Positions 10,531 through 20,699 of a stretch of DNA of 64,000 bases are shown here, in pieces (position 1 is the stretch's first letter; every line of letters begins with the position of its first letter). Below the pieces are notes generated by a model. It saw nothing but the letters and a program-made list of their open reading frames with translations. It had not been told where the DNA came from and searched no databases. Both the position numbers and the translations under genes were made by a program. The DNA comes from Orientallactaga sibirica (taxonomy: Eukaryota; Chordata; Mammalia; Rodentia; Dipodidae). Location: the NCBI GenBank assembly GCA_036365145.1, contig JAEOAD010000015.1, forward strand, positions 7,619,501-7,683,500, read 5' to 3'.

Positions 10531-10776
10531 CTGTCCGACACCTTGAGCAGAGACTTCCCCACAAGTACCTCCTAACATCTCAGAGACTTTGCCTCCTAAG
10601 ATTGAAATGCTTTCTCAACAAGGTCAGAGGTACTTATCAAGCTCCCCATGTCAGAGTCCTCATTGGGGTTCGGCTTAATGCAGATTTATGTCTTTGAGGA
10701 CAACCAGTTCAAGCTCTGGAAGTTGGTCTAACCCAGAGCCTGGGTTGTCTCTTGATTATAGAATAAGTAGTAACCT

Positions 10777-10946
10777 CAGACAGTGAGGGCAGGGCAGGAG
10801 ACTCCATCTGGAGCTGGTGCTGGATCTGAAAGCCTGTCATAGACATTTATTCCAACTACTTCAGACATCAGGGGCGTGGCAGGGGGCTCCATCTGGAACT
10901 GGTGCTGGATCTGAAAGCCTATCATTACTGACCCTCATAGACTTTT
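10777..10946. repeat. Two-copy tandem repeat, 85-bp unit
   Basis: The segment from 10777 recurs from 10862. Both copies contain 'ctccatctgga', 'ctggtgctggatctgaaagc' and a later 'atagac' phrase. The copies differ at several sites, so this is an old local duplication. Confidence 0.85.
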
Positions 10947-10964
10947 ACTTCATTTTATATTTCA

Positions 10965-11573
10965 GTTTATTAATTTTTCATTAGCCATGTAAAAATGGGT
11001 TTCACGGTGACATTTTCATACATATATATATCATGGTACCTTATTCTCCCTTCCTTCTCCTCTCTGCCCCTCTCCCTAGTTTCCTTCCTCCTTCTGAATA
11101 GCCCCAGTCCTATTTTCACAGCATACATTTTGTTATGTGCTCTTGTTACCCTTTCCCCTTCAGTCCCCTTTATATTTTCATATATATGATATATATGTTA
11201 ATTATGTTATATTTTTCATATAATGTATATAAGTTGTATTTATATTTTATACAGGTATTTCTCTTCTCTCTCTCTCTCCATTTATATATATATAGTTTGG
11301 CATATGAGAGAAAATGTGATATTTGTCTTCCTGATTCTGACTTATTCCACTTTGTGAAATGTTCTACAATTCCATCCTGAAAATGTCATAATTTTATTTT
11401 TCTGTGGGGCTATATAAAATTTTATTGCATGTACATCACATTTTCTGTATCCATGCATCTGTTGATAGATCTAGGCTGGTTACCCAGCTGTTGTGAACAA
11501 TGATGCAATAAACATGGAGGTGAGGTATGTTTGAGACACTGAGACGTCTTGTATTCCCTTGGTACACACCCCA
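10965..11573 (-). mobile_element. Old L1 3' end, antisense, left part
   Basis: A 3' UTR-like AT and CT-rich section is followed by antisense ORF2 end: 'catatgagagaaaatgtgat', 'cttattccactttgtgaaat', 'catgcatctgttgatagatc' and 'caatgatgcaataaacatgg'. It resumes at 12230 after a 644-bp LTR. It is decayed, with several frame breaks. Confidence 0.8.
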
Positions 11574-11579
11574 GACTTA

Positions 11580-12223
11580 TGTCGGTCTTTACTGTTCCCA
11601 TTTCCCACGAGGGAGGGAGGAGCAGGTGAGTGCGATGACAAAGACATGACGGGCAATGAACACCCCGGAGACTGTCTGATGGACAGCATTCATTTAGTCA
11701 AAAGGGGAGTGGGTTTATAAACACTTGGGGAAGGTTGAGATGGCACATACAGACTATATGGCGATTGGATGCATAGTTTGTGGGCTGTTATCTACGTGGC
11801 AGAAGGACTAGTAGCTTCAAAGCTGTGGGGGAAGGATATGGGAAGATAAGGGGAAGGGCGGAAGGCTGTGACTTCAAAGGCTTTGGGGGATGAGAGAGAG
11901 ATGGTGAAAAGGCTACGTGACTTCAGCCACATAAGGGTCTCTTGGGCAGCCAGCCACAAGGTCAGGAACTGTGGGGGGCAAAGTCTGACTTATGGAATGG
12001 TTAGAGCCTTTTGGGGTCCGGGGGGAGGGCCTCGCCAGTTCTGCCCCCTCTGGGCCATGACAGGTCACACTACAACCTACAACAGAGGGAAGGCCAGTCA
12101 CCATCGCCAGGGACTCCTGATGATAGGGCCAGCTACAACCCCACAGCCCAGGATCCCTGGCTATATCCAACAGTTCAGGCCAGCCTTCTCACAGTCCCAG
12201 CCCATTTCTAGCAATGCCCAACA
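11580..12223 (-). mobile_element. Solo LTR, 644 bp, with 6-bp TSD (ERVK-like)
   Basis: The segment begins TG (tgtcggtc), ends CA (gcccaaca) and is flanked by a perfect hexamer, gactta, at 11574-11579 and 12224-12229. It interrupts an L1 whose sequence continues on both sides. TG...CA ends with a 6-bp TSD are typical of class II (ERVK-type) proviruses reduced to one LTR. The minus strand was chosen because a TATA-like box (tttataaac, 11716-11725) then lies upstream of an R/U5-like end, but that box is palindromic, so the strand is uncertain. No internal retroviral sequence remains. Confidence 0.72.
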
Positions 12224-12229
12224 GACTTA

Positions 12230-12400
12230 TATGGCCGGATCATATGTAGTAGTTCTGTTTTTCAGTTTCTTGAGGAACCTCCATATTGATGTCTATGGTG
12301 GTTGCCTGAAGAAGATTCTGGCTACAAGAGTGTTTCTACTGGCAACAGTGGGGGGTAGGACCCTTTACCCACATCATTTTGCCTTGCTCAAGTGACAAGT
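12230..12400 (-). mobile_element. Old L1 ORF2 end, antisense, right part
   Basis: 'gccggatcatatgtagtagt' and 'cttgaggaacctccatattg' continue the antisense ORF2 sequence that breaks off at 11573. The sequence loses L1 similarity near 12400. Confidence 0.8.
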
Positions 12401-13330
12401 AGAAAAGGAAGAGGGAGTAACCTTTATATACAGCTCCTTCTGCACTTGGGAGTGAGCAGAAAGGCCTCTGATCTTGCTGTGACCAGACAGCTTTTCCAGC
12501 CATCTTTACTGCAGCCTCCCCAGTTAGGAGAGGGACAGCTGTTCTCAGACCTCATGGCAAGAGTGGAATTCTTCCCCTGGGTGTAATTTAGAGGTGTTTG
12601 AATGAGGCCAGGGCCTTGGATTGAGGAGATAGTGGGTGGGGCTGGAAAACAGAAGGTCTGGCTCTAGCGAGAAAACTTGAATTAGCTAATTTGAGTCTTT
12701 TGGCCTTTGTCACTTAATTGGAATAGGTGGGTGGATCAAAGATCTTGCACAAGCCTTAGCAGCTTCTAAAATTGTATAAATAGTTATGCCAGAGAGTTTT
12801 TAAATAAATATTTCTCAGATGATTCAGTTGAAAATTCTATCAACAAAGTTAAACTCTTGTATATTGACTCAGTCTGGGTGGTACCCTGCCCACTTAGGGT
12901 TACTCATGTACAATGTGTACAGAAAGCCTCAGAATGCTTCGCTTTATCCACACCCTGGTTTTGTCATGACCAACTGTCCCTGGGGATGTTCAGAGACTCC
13001 AAATTTCCTAGGGTGGATAAGAGAAGTATATACTGGTGGTCATGAAGTATTTTCCCACAAACAGAATAAAGTATTTTCTGGCTTTTGTGGTTATAGGGAA
13101 AGGGGATCAGAGGAACACCTTTCAGATAAACAACCAGAGTCCCTTGAGGCCCTGGGTGCCCAGGAACTGCAGGGAAGAGACAACGCTTTGGACCCTTTTT
13201 CAGATCCTTGAGCTTATAAGGATGCTGAGGAGTGCAGGAATTAAATGGATGCTCCTCTTCCTTCCTTTCTTCCTTCCCTCCTCCCTCTCTCCCTCTGTCC
13301 TTCCTTTTTGCCTTTCCGTCTTTTTCTTGG
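12401..13330. other. Unique sequence, no feature recognised
   Basis: About 0.9 kb of non-repetitive DNA of ordinary composition. Several short frames are open on both strands, but none has a recognisable domain or a splice-site-bounded exon shape. Confidence 0.6.
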
Positions 13331-13350
13331 TGTGTATATACGTGTGTGTA

Positions 13351-13352
<2 letters not shown>

Positions 13353-13388
<36 letters not shown>
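13353..13388. repeat. (TG)n microsatellite
   Basis: About 18 near-perfect TG units within the tail of the B4 at 13331-13840. Confidence 0.97.
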
Positions 13389-13390
<2 letters not shown>

Positions 13391-13490
13391 CCCTGTGCAT
13401 CCGTGTGTGGAGAACAATGGAAAACATTGGTGTCCTCCTCTCCCACTCTTCTGTTGTTTCCTAGAGATGGAGTCTCTGGGAGCTGTCAGT

Positions 13491-13705
13491 GTTTATTAAA
13501 GATTGATTTATATTTATTTATTAGATATATAGAGAGATAGACAGAGAGAGAGAGAATGGGTATGCCAGGCCCTCTAGCCACTGAAACAAACTCCAGACAC
13601 ATGTGCCACCATGTGCATCTGGCTTATGTGGGACCTGGCGAATTGAACTGGGGTCGTTAGGCTTCGCAGGCATGCGCCTTAACTGCTAAGCCATCTCTCC
13701 AGCCC
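13491..13705 (-). mobile_element. DIP-like tRNA-derived SINE with 10-bp TSD
   Basis: It is flanked by agctgtcagt at 13481-13490 and 13706-13715. The minus strand starts gggctggagagatggcttag, where TGGCTTAGCAG is a pol III A box. It continues with a B-box region, 'agccagatgcacatggtggc', a GA/CT-rich stretch and an AT-rich tail. It sits inside a B4 and is therefore younger than it. Confidence 0.9.
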
Positions 13706-13841
13706 AGCTGTCAGTTTTTTTTAAGTGGATGCTGGGGATTGACCTCAGGTATCCGCAGGCCCTCATGCTTGCATAACAAGTGCTCTTTCCCACAGAGATA
13801 CTTTCTCTCCTGTCCTCTCTTTCCTTTGTTTTCTTGCTTTC

Positions 13842-13958
13842 TTTCATTTTGAGTCAAGGTCTCCTCATGTAGCCAAAGCTGGGCTTACACACTTCATCCT
13901 TCTGCCTCATCTTCCTGAGAGCCAGCATTGCCAGTGTTGGCTACCACATTTGGCTTTT
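13842..13958 (-). mobile_element. B1-related fragment, antisense
   Basis: 'tcaaggtctcctcatgtagc' and 'ttctgcctcatcttcctgag' follow the antisense B1 pattern. It is strongly diverged. Confidence 0.55.
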
Positions 13959-13964
13959 GAAATG

Positions 13965-16220
13965 GATTTTTCTAGTAGCCAGAATGATATAATACTACAA
14001 TAAGAAAATATAAAAAGTAAAGCCACGTGGGCAATAGGAAATTGTTCACCCAGAACCCTATTTGGGGAGAAAGGAGAAGTTGTTAAGTCAGAGATTACTT
14101 GAGCAAAGCTTAAGGGGCAGGCTCCATGTGTTTGAGAAGCTACAAGCACTTCATTGCTTTTTGAATATAAGGTAAAGGGCACAGGTGCTGAGTTGTAGGT
14201 TGGGACAGTCCGGGGAAGGCCTTGTAGACCAGGTGAGAAGTTTAAACTGGATCTCCTGTGAGACACTGGGTCAGGGGAGCCTGGATGTATACCAAGCAGA
14301 GACATACCACGATTCACTGAGACTGTGCCTGCCCTGCTCCTTGCCATCAGGGAGTGCTTTCTCAGTCTCCTGTTTTCATAGCAGCCTCAGGCTCTTCTCT
14401 CAAGGAATTGTCACTTCACTTTGAGAACAAGCAGAACAACAAATTCTCAAGAGAAATCTGCGCCTTTTCATAAGTGTTGTTGGCAGAGTGGGAGGAAGGC
14501 AACTTGACAGGAGATATTTGGGGCTTTGGGGACAAGCAGCATATTTTTCACAATGCTGCAGGGCATTAGGATGTCCTACAACATTGCTTAATTATACCTT
14601 GTATAGCTTCATGGAAGATGCTGAGGTCACGGCCCATTGGTGACAAGGTGCATCTCCAACAATGTCTAATGATGTTTATTATTTACTTCTAAAGAGGACT
14701 TGAGTCAGGTTACAGTAATGACTCAACCTCAGTGGAATCACTGCAAGGACAATTAATATGCAAAAGTCACGTGGTGAGTGTTGGGCAGGCATGGAAAAGA
14801 GACCAGAAATCGTGGGTGAAGATGGACCTTTCAGGTATGCACTAAAGGAGAGATCTGAGTCTCTTGATTGTCAAAGAAAGGGAGGTCTCCCATCCCATGC
14901 TCAGAATCAGCCCAGTAGGCTCTGAGAGCAGGCACCCAGGTAAGTGGTACACGGTACGTTGGCAAGCATGCAGCAGCAGCACTTTGCAAGCATGCCAGCT
15001 ATTCTACAGACAGCTTTTATTTGTTTTCTCTTTTAGAGACTCCCATTTTCTTTGGCAGAAATGAACAGATGTGTTTCCGAAACGGATGGAGGGTAATGAA
15101 TGTAAGGTCTGCTTAGAGCATGTTTGAGAAAGTGGGAGAGTGCTTTGCAGCCTAAGCCTCCTGCCCCAGTCCAGCCCCAGCCCTGCATTTCCCCACTGCA
15201 GGTGAGATTGCACAGCTCCTGGCCTGCCTCTCTCCAGTGATGCAGAGCAGCAGAGGGCCATTTTCCCATGACCCCATGCAGCCACCACTCAGAGCCTTTC
15301 TAGGGACTCAGTGCCAGACTTCTGACAAATTCTCGTCTCCTTCAAACATAGAAACTCTTTTGGAGTGCCTTGGGAGTCACTGTTCCTATTTCAAAGTAAG
15401 CTGGGGAAACATCACGTATGGAGTAGAAATTCCTCATAGCAACCTGTTGAAACCAGGAAAATAAAGACTTAGCTTGAAGATGATGTGGTTTCATGTGTGC
15501 AGAAGCACACATCTGCTGCCTGAACTGTGGCAGACAGAAAACCATCCTTCAAACAACTATGGTTCTGACTCTGCATAAATTTGGGAGCTGCTCTGGGAAA
15601 AGAGGGCTCGGAAGCTTGCTCCTTTCTCTGCATGTTCCAGTAGCTCACACTAAGAATGATGTCAGACACTAGCAGAGTAGGACTCAAAATGTGGTGAAAA
15701 CTTCATTGGAGTTTGTGTTTAACCTAGGGATGGGCAAAAAACACGAAGAGCTCAAAGTGTTTGTAGTGGCATGAGACTTTGATTTGAAAGGGTTCGCCAC
15801 TATCCTATTACGTTCATTAAAGTTGGGGGCTCTCCTGAGAGACAGAGATCCCACACTCAGCTAAAGATGGGTGGGCTGGAACACAGCATCTTTTGACTAG
15901 GAAAGCAGGAGAACAGGAAAGAATCAACACTGACCTTGCTATTCCTCCTCCTGCCAAACTCTCCATCCTTATCATTAATTTCCTGCATGACTACACTGGT
16001 TATGACTAGCAGCCTCCTCTTCCTTTCTCTGAAAATTCCCTTGATGTAGACACCAACAATAATCACAGGATGGGAACTCAGGGAAACTCAAGGCTGGTGG
16101 GGTCTTAGAAGACACTGGCTTTCTCTTCTTCAAGAGAAGAAAGTCCTTAAAAACTGTCTTTCATTGGTGGCCCTCTACTGTGCTTGAAGACTACTAGTGA
16201 CTGTCACCTCCAATGGAGTA
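13965..16220. other. Unique sequence with one motif-dense patch
   Basis: About 2.2 kb without recognisable interspersed repeats or exons, apart from a possible short DNA-transposon scrap at the left edge. A compact group of transcription-factor-like motifs lies at 14695-14790 and is listed separately. Confidence 0.55.
14695..14790. promoter_or_regulatory. Candidate enhancer: AP-1/MAF, octamer-like and E-box motifs
   Basis: Within about 90 bp there are GAGTCA, then TGACTCA some 13 bases further on, then ATTAATATGCAAA (POU/octamer-like) and CACGTG. The patch is not part of a recognised repeat. A regulatory role is inferred from motif density only. Confidence 0.3.
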
Positions 16221-16224
16221 TACT

Positions 16225-16397
16225 GCTTAGGAACTGTGTTTGTGGCACCAAATGGGGAGGTTTGAATCAGCTCTACCACTTACTAGTTGGTTGTATTTGG
16301 CAATTTTTTTCAGCTTATCTGGGTATAAATGTAATCACCATTAAAATGAAAGTAATAATTGTCTTCATAGGGCTGTGGGTCCACATTTGGAGTTAAT
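16225..16397 (+). mobile_element. MIR SINE, sense
   Basis: 'ggtttgaatcagctctacca', 'cttactagttggttgtattt' and the following AT-rich core follow MIR in sense orientation. Confidence 0.65.
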
Positions 16398-16399
16398 CA

Positions 16400-16881
16400 A
16401 GGTTATATCTTTTATTTTATTGAAAGGCTGGCCTCATATTCCCTCTGTAGCTGGGGATAACTTTGAACTTCTGATTCTCCTGTCTTTACCTTCCAAGTAA
16501 GTACTGGGAATATGGGTGTTGCAGTCAGGTTCTCATTGCTGGCAGAAATCATCCAATCAAGAGCAGCTTGTGAGAAAAAGAGTTTATTTTTGCTTACAGA
16601 CTTGAGGGGAAGCTCCATAACAGCAGGGGAAATTGATGACATGTGCAGAGGGTGGACATCACCTCCTGACCAACATCAGATGGACAACAGCAACAGGAGA
16701 GTGTTCCAAACACTGGCAAGGGGACACTGGCTATAATACCCATAAGCCTGCCCCCAACAATACAATGCCTCCAGGAGGCTTTAATACCCAAACTGCCATC
16801 AGCTGGGCACCTAGCATTCAGAATACAAATTTATGGGGGACATCTGAATCAAACCACCACAACAGGCACGTAGCAACCCAC
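16400..16881 (-). mobile_element. B1 fragment interrupted by a MaLR solo LTR
   Basis: 'ttattgaaaggctggcctca', 'ctgtagctggggataacttt' and 'taagtactgggaat' (to 16516) follow antisense B1. The short sequence after the LTR (16865-16881, 'ggcacgtagcaaccca') looks like the missing B1 end. The second part is too short to be certain. Confidence 0.5.
16517..16864 (-). mobile_element. MaLR-type solo LTR, antisense
   Basis: This 348-bp copy belongs to the same family as the provirus LTRs at 4090 and 6977, in reverse orientation. On the minus strand it begins tgttgtggtggtttg and ends tgactgcaaca. No internal sequence is attached, so it is a solo LTR. No perfect 5-bp TSD is visible. Confidence 0.88.
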
Positions 16882-17084
16882 TGATTTACAAGATATAAAG
16901 CCAGCTATCTGTGTTGATATTGGCATAAACACAAGCTCTACTCCAGAAAGCTCAGATTTATTTTGAGTTTCCAGGGCTGCTGTAACAAGTGTCATGCCTG
17001 AGAGCTTAACAACAGACATGCAGGCCTTAGCAAGGTTGGTTCCTAAAGGCTGGGAGAGAAGGATCCATGGTCACAGCTGCTGAA

Positions 17085-17194
17085 AGGCCCTGGCATGCCC
17101 ATTCTCTTTTTGTCTCTGCCTCTTTCCCCCTCTCTCTGTCTCTCTCTCTTTCAAAATAAAATAAAATAAAATAAAATAATAAAATAAAATAAAG
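17085..17194 (+). mobile_element. DIP-like SINE, 3' half only
   Basis: 'ggccctggcatgcccattct' followed by a CT-rich stretch and (AAAAT)n is the 3' half of the DIP-like SINE in sense orientation. The tRNA-like head is missing. Confidence 0.75.
17152..17194. repeat. (TAAAA)n microsatellite
   Basis: The A-rich tail of the SINE piece at 17085-17194 has expanded into pentamer repeats. Confidence 0.93.
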
Positions 17195-17214
17195 GCATAT
17201 TCCACCACACCATG

Positions 17215-17606
17215 TGTAGTAGTTTGAATATATGTCCCCCAATATATTCAGTGTTTTATTAGTTATAATTTGCATCTGCAATCACCTTGCTAGAGGCAAT
17301 GTCACTGGGGGGCGGTCTTAAGGTGTTAATGGTGGGTTTGAGATTCCATTGTAAAAATATGCAAATGTGCCTAGCAGGAGTTCCTGAAGTGTGCTGTGTG
17401 ACCTTTTGGCTGTAGGTTTTGCTCTGTGTGCTGTGGTGGCTGGTTGGCTTTTTCTTTCTCTGCTTGGCCCTGTTGAAAGCAGGCTGCTTTTCCTGCCTTT
17501 ATGGAACTTCCCCTGGATCTATAAGCTTCAATAAATAATATCCCTTCCTCCATAACTGTGCCTGGTCTGGAAGTTCATCTCAGTGAACCTGAAGCTGTCT
17601 GCTACA
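17215..17606 (+). mobile_element. MaLR/ERVL-type solo LTR with near-perfect 5-bp TSD
   Basis: It begins TG (tgtagtagtttgaa) and ends CA (tctgctaca), with AATAAA at about 17530-17536. The flanks are ccatg (17210-17214) and ccata (17607-17611). The layout 'gtttgaatatatgtccccc' ... 'atggaacttcccctggatct' resembles the MaLR LTR plan but is a different family from 4090-4441. Confidence 0.75.
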
Positions 17607-17770
17607 CCATATCTGCCCAAATTTAAAAAAAATCTCAAAAGACCTCATTTTAACTTCATTACCTCTTTTTATAAATACCCTATCTTCATATAAGGTCATA
17701 TTTTACACTACCAAGAGTTAGGTTTACAAAACAACTTTTGGGGCTAGGAGACAAAATGCAACCTATGACC

Positions 17771-18545
17771 TTAGTTAATAGATAAGGTCCCAGAGGCCTA
17801 GGTGTCTGGAGGACGTGGGTGGGGTCCAAATCTTGTCAATGGTTGGTTACCTCCCTCTGTCTGAGACTTAGAACTATGTTTGCACAGCTATGGCAGCAGT
17901 GGCTCAGAGTTTGAGTGGCCCATCTGTTTTGACAATGATCTCACTGAGGTTTTAAAAGGCTATTCTAAATGTAGGGCTCACAAGAGCCACAGGTATGGGG
18001 ACATGTGTGCCACACAAGCTTGTTAGGTCACAGCATCTGGCTTGCAAGAAATGGATCACTGCTTTCCACTGTTCTAGAAGAGTCTTTGTTTTCTCCAACA
18101 TCCCGTTTACAATCACATTGTTTGGGGAATGACCCTATTTTAGCCAGAGTGCTATATTTTAAAGGCTTTAAAAACTCCATAAAATAATGATTTTGGGTGA
18201 GGTAGCTGAGGAATTCAGTGACTCTAAGAACTTATTTGTGGCATTTCATAAAAATAAACCAACTCTTTTACCTTTTATGGGAATAAATATTTTCAACTGG
18301 GAGAGTTGTGCTTCTGTTTCTTTCTTTCCCTACTCTAATTCCTAAAATAGTGTGGCAGAAATTGTACCCAATAGAGGCCTTTGTGTTCATTTCTACCTTT
18401 TGACATACTCTTAAAGTCTTTGCAGGATGGTTTTATTTTTGTTAAATACTAGAGTTTAAATGTTGATCCATTTCAGCAGAGCACTGAATCCATCAGCATA
18501 TAATTGCATTAATATTAATTCTCATTTCAATGAGAAAGGCACTTT
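17771..18545. other. Unique sequence
   Basis: No exon or repeat is recognised. An AT-rich patch at 18490-18540 ('gcatataattgcattaatat') contains several TAAT cores. Confidence 0.5.
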
Positions 18546-18682
18546 GTAATCACTCGTTATTTAACCCTGACGGCAACCTTTCCAAGAAAGAAGGGGACAA
18601 GTTGACAGATCGTGCATGCTCTAAGATGAACAATTGTGGTGTCTCCTCTCCCAGGGTCACAGTGTGAGGAAATGGTAAGCTT
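18546..18682 (-). mobile_element. Possible MIR, antisense
   Basis: 'ttatttaaccctgacggcaa' and 'cccagggtcacagtgtg' resemble antisense MIR with an internal gap. It is strongly decayed. Confidence 0.45.
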
Positions 18683-19556
18683 CTCTGTCACCTAGCGTGG
18701 TACAGGGGACACATCAAGATGTTCATCCAAGAAAAGGAGGGGGAGTGGCTTTTGATGGATTTAAGAATCTGGGCCTAGGCAGAGAAGACTTGAGAGTTGT
18801 TGATGTTTGTCAAGTGTAACCAGGAGATTCTCTCAAAACACAGGTCCCCCAGGGTCAGCTATCATTGCGATGCTCTTCCTGACGCAGTGATGTGCTCGCT
18901 CGCTCGCCAAGGTTTCTCTCTTGGAGAAAGAACTTCTCTTGGGATTTGGAGGCAGCTGTCTGCCAGTGGAAGAAAGCTTCCCTCACGGCTCTGCTCCCTG
19001 AAGTGCTCCAGGCGGAGTGAGGTCCAAGGCCTCCCAGTCATTGCTGTCTTGGCCAGGAAGCTGCCGTTTTGTCACATTTCGCAATAGGAGCAATATGTCT
19101 GGCAGCCTTCCTACCCTTCCTCCCTCCCTCCTGAAGTGAAGCTAAGTGAGGGCTCTGGAACTCTGGGTAGAGCCAGGGCCAGTAGGAAAGAACAGTTTTC
19201 ATGATCCAGAACCTTAACAGTCTGGTCTGGTCTGGTGAGACATGTAGGCTGTATCTGGACATTTTTGCTTCATGCAGAAGTTGGTAATGCTAGTGCCTCG
19301 GCTTCCAATCAGCAGGAACCTTGTGTCCTGATGTCTGAGCACCTGGGATGCTGACCAATATCCCTAAACTCCAGGACAAATATGGCTGACTTGTCCACCT
19401 CTCATTGCACCTTAAAATATTACTAATACATCTTGAAACTTCTGGAAAATGGTTTGATCAGAGAAAATTAATTTGATGTAAAAATAATGCATGTAAAATA
19501 AAAATGTGAATTTTTTTAGATGTGTATGTGTAAATGGTCTATTTGTAGCAGTCATC
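18683..19556. other. Unique sequence
   Basis: GC content rises between about 18860 and 19130, including a (GCTC)3 run near 18896. No CpG-island-scale run of CpGs and no exon is recognised. Confidence 0.5.
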
Positions 19557-19690
19557 TGTGCAGGTGTGTGTGTGGATACCTGTCGGGCCCTCCTTCTCAA
19601 TAGCTCTCTGCTTTATTCTTTGAGACAGAGTCTCTCTCCCTGAAAAGAGTTCACCAATTTGGCTAGACTAGGGAGATAATGAGAGTTTTT
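19557..19690 (-). mobile_element. B4 SINE fragment, antisense
   Basis: 'cttctcaatagctctctgct', 'tctttgagacagagtctctc' and 'caccaatttggctagactag' follow the antisense B4 middle part. Confidence 0.6.
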
Positions 19691-20690
19691 CTTCCCATGT
19701 TCTGCCTTCTGTTCTACAGGGTAGGGCAGGGCAGAACAGGGCCCCAGATCTCTCTTTCTCTCTACCTTCCTGTCATTTTCCCATAATGCTTCCTATTCAT
19801 CAAGCTATTTGGTGTTCACTGAAAGGATATCTATTCTTCTCTGAAAGCATCCCCCCTGTCTTTAGCTGTCAACAGCTCTCCTACTTACCACTGGCCAGTT
19901 CTTTGGATGCAGAGTTCCCCAACAGGAGGCTAAAGGGAAGGAATGTTTTTGAGGGCTTCAGTTCTAGATTTACAGAGATTTGATCTTTGCATAAGAGAAG
20001 CTGGATTAATCTCCCAGAATCTTCCTCTTAGAAGTCCTCTGCTCCCAGCTGCCCTCTGCGAAGATGGCAACCACGTTGTTGGTAACCTTTTGTTGGGGAC
20101 AGTGAGAAAAAGTGGGTGAAGCCACCATCCATCATGCCCAGTCATACCGGAGGCATCACTGAGGGGACCACACACACCAAGCCTCCTTTTAGTCTTTGAA
20201 CAACACAGCCCTGAGCCCACTGTGTTTTCTGCTCCTGGGAACTCAGCCCCTTGAAAAACACAAGACACCCACAGGGAAAGCTGACTTATCTAAGACCCTG
20301 GATTAGCATCTTCACAGCAAGGCCTCTATATCTGTTTTGATGAATGATTCAGTGAATGAAGTGTGTAGAATGGCTACCAGGATAGGGTATGGGGTTGGTG
20401 GTAGGTGGGGGCAGTGTTCTGAGACCTGGGGAAATTAAGGAAGAGTTTCCGGAGATGGCTCAGTAGCCTCGAAGGACCTGCATTTGTTGATCATAGCTAG
20501 AACAGTGGGAAAGATCCGTCACAGGAGCGTGACCCCAGTCTGGGAGTAGCAGAGAAGAACACAAATGGAGCTGGATATTAAAAACTTTCTTTAAAAACAC
20601 GTGATTTCCTCACTTTACCCTTTCCAGCCCTTGTTCCCTGTAGTCCTCCCCCCACCACACACGCACACTCTCTCTGATTTCCCTCTTTGA
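19691..20690. other. Mostly unique sequence; weak SINE-like piece at 20450-20600
   Basis: 'ccggagatggctcagtagcc' with a later 'ggagctggatatt' could be an old B2/DIP-type SINE in sense orientation, but the body is too diverged to call. The rest shows no recognised feature. Confidence 0.4.
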
Positions 20691-20699
20691 TATTTTGAT

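Larger units (their letters stand above)
13331..13840 (-). mobile_element. B4 SINE, antisense, split by a DIP-like SINE
   Basis: The left part (13331-13480) has the TG-rich tail and 'tgtttcctagagatggagtc'. The right part (13716 onwards) has 'gatgctggggattgacctca' and 'ccctcatgcttgcataacaa'. Both are antisense B4 and in the right order around the inserted SINE at 13491-13705. Confidence 0.75.
16960..17770 (-). mobile_element. MLT1/MST-like LTR, antisense, split by a SINE piece and a second LTR
   Basis: 'ttccagggctgctgtaacaa' on the left, and 'agacctcattttaacttcat' with 'acaacttttggggctaggag' on the right, belong to one old antisense LTR of the MLT1/MST class. Between them lie a SINE tail (17085-17194) and a solo LTR (17215-17606). 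Confidence 0.65.

Noticed and set aside
10098..10697. 199-codon open frame on the plus strand
   Set aside because: It runs through the end of a B1, a MIR and an old LTR in turn. The protein has no domain.
11868..12395. 175-codon open frame on the plus strand
   Set aside because: It spans a solo LTR and the neighbouring antisense L1, so it cannot be a gene of one origin. No domain is visible.
12964..13464. Overlapping frames of 130-160 codons on both strands
   Set aside because: They cross the (TG)n array and a polypyrimidine stretch, giving H/T and V/C repeats. These are by-products of low complexity.
18860..19130. Possible CpG island or promoter
   Set aside because: It is only moderately GC-rich over less than 300 bases with few CpGs, and no exon follows.
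20450..20600. Old DIP-like SINE
   Set aside because: Only the first 20 bases fit. The body is too diverged to support a call as a separate feature.
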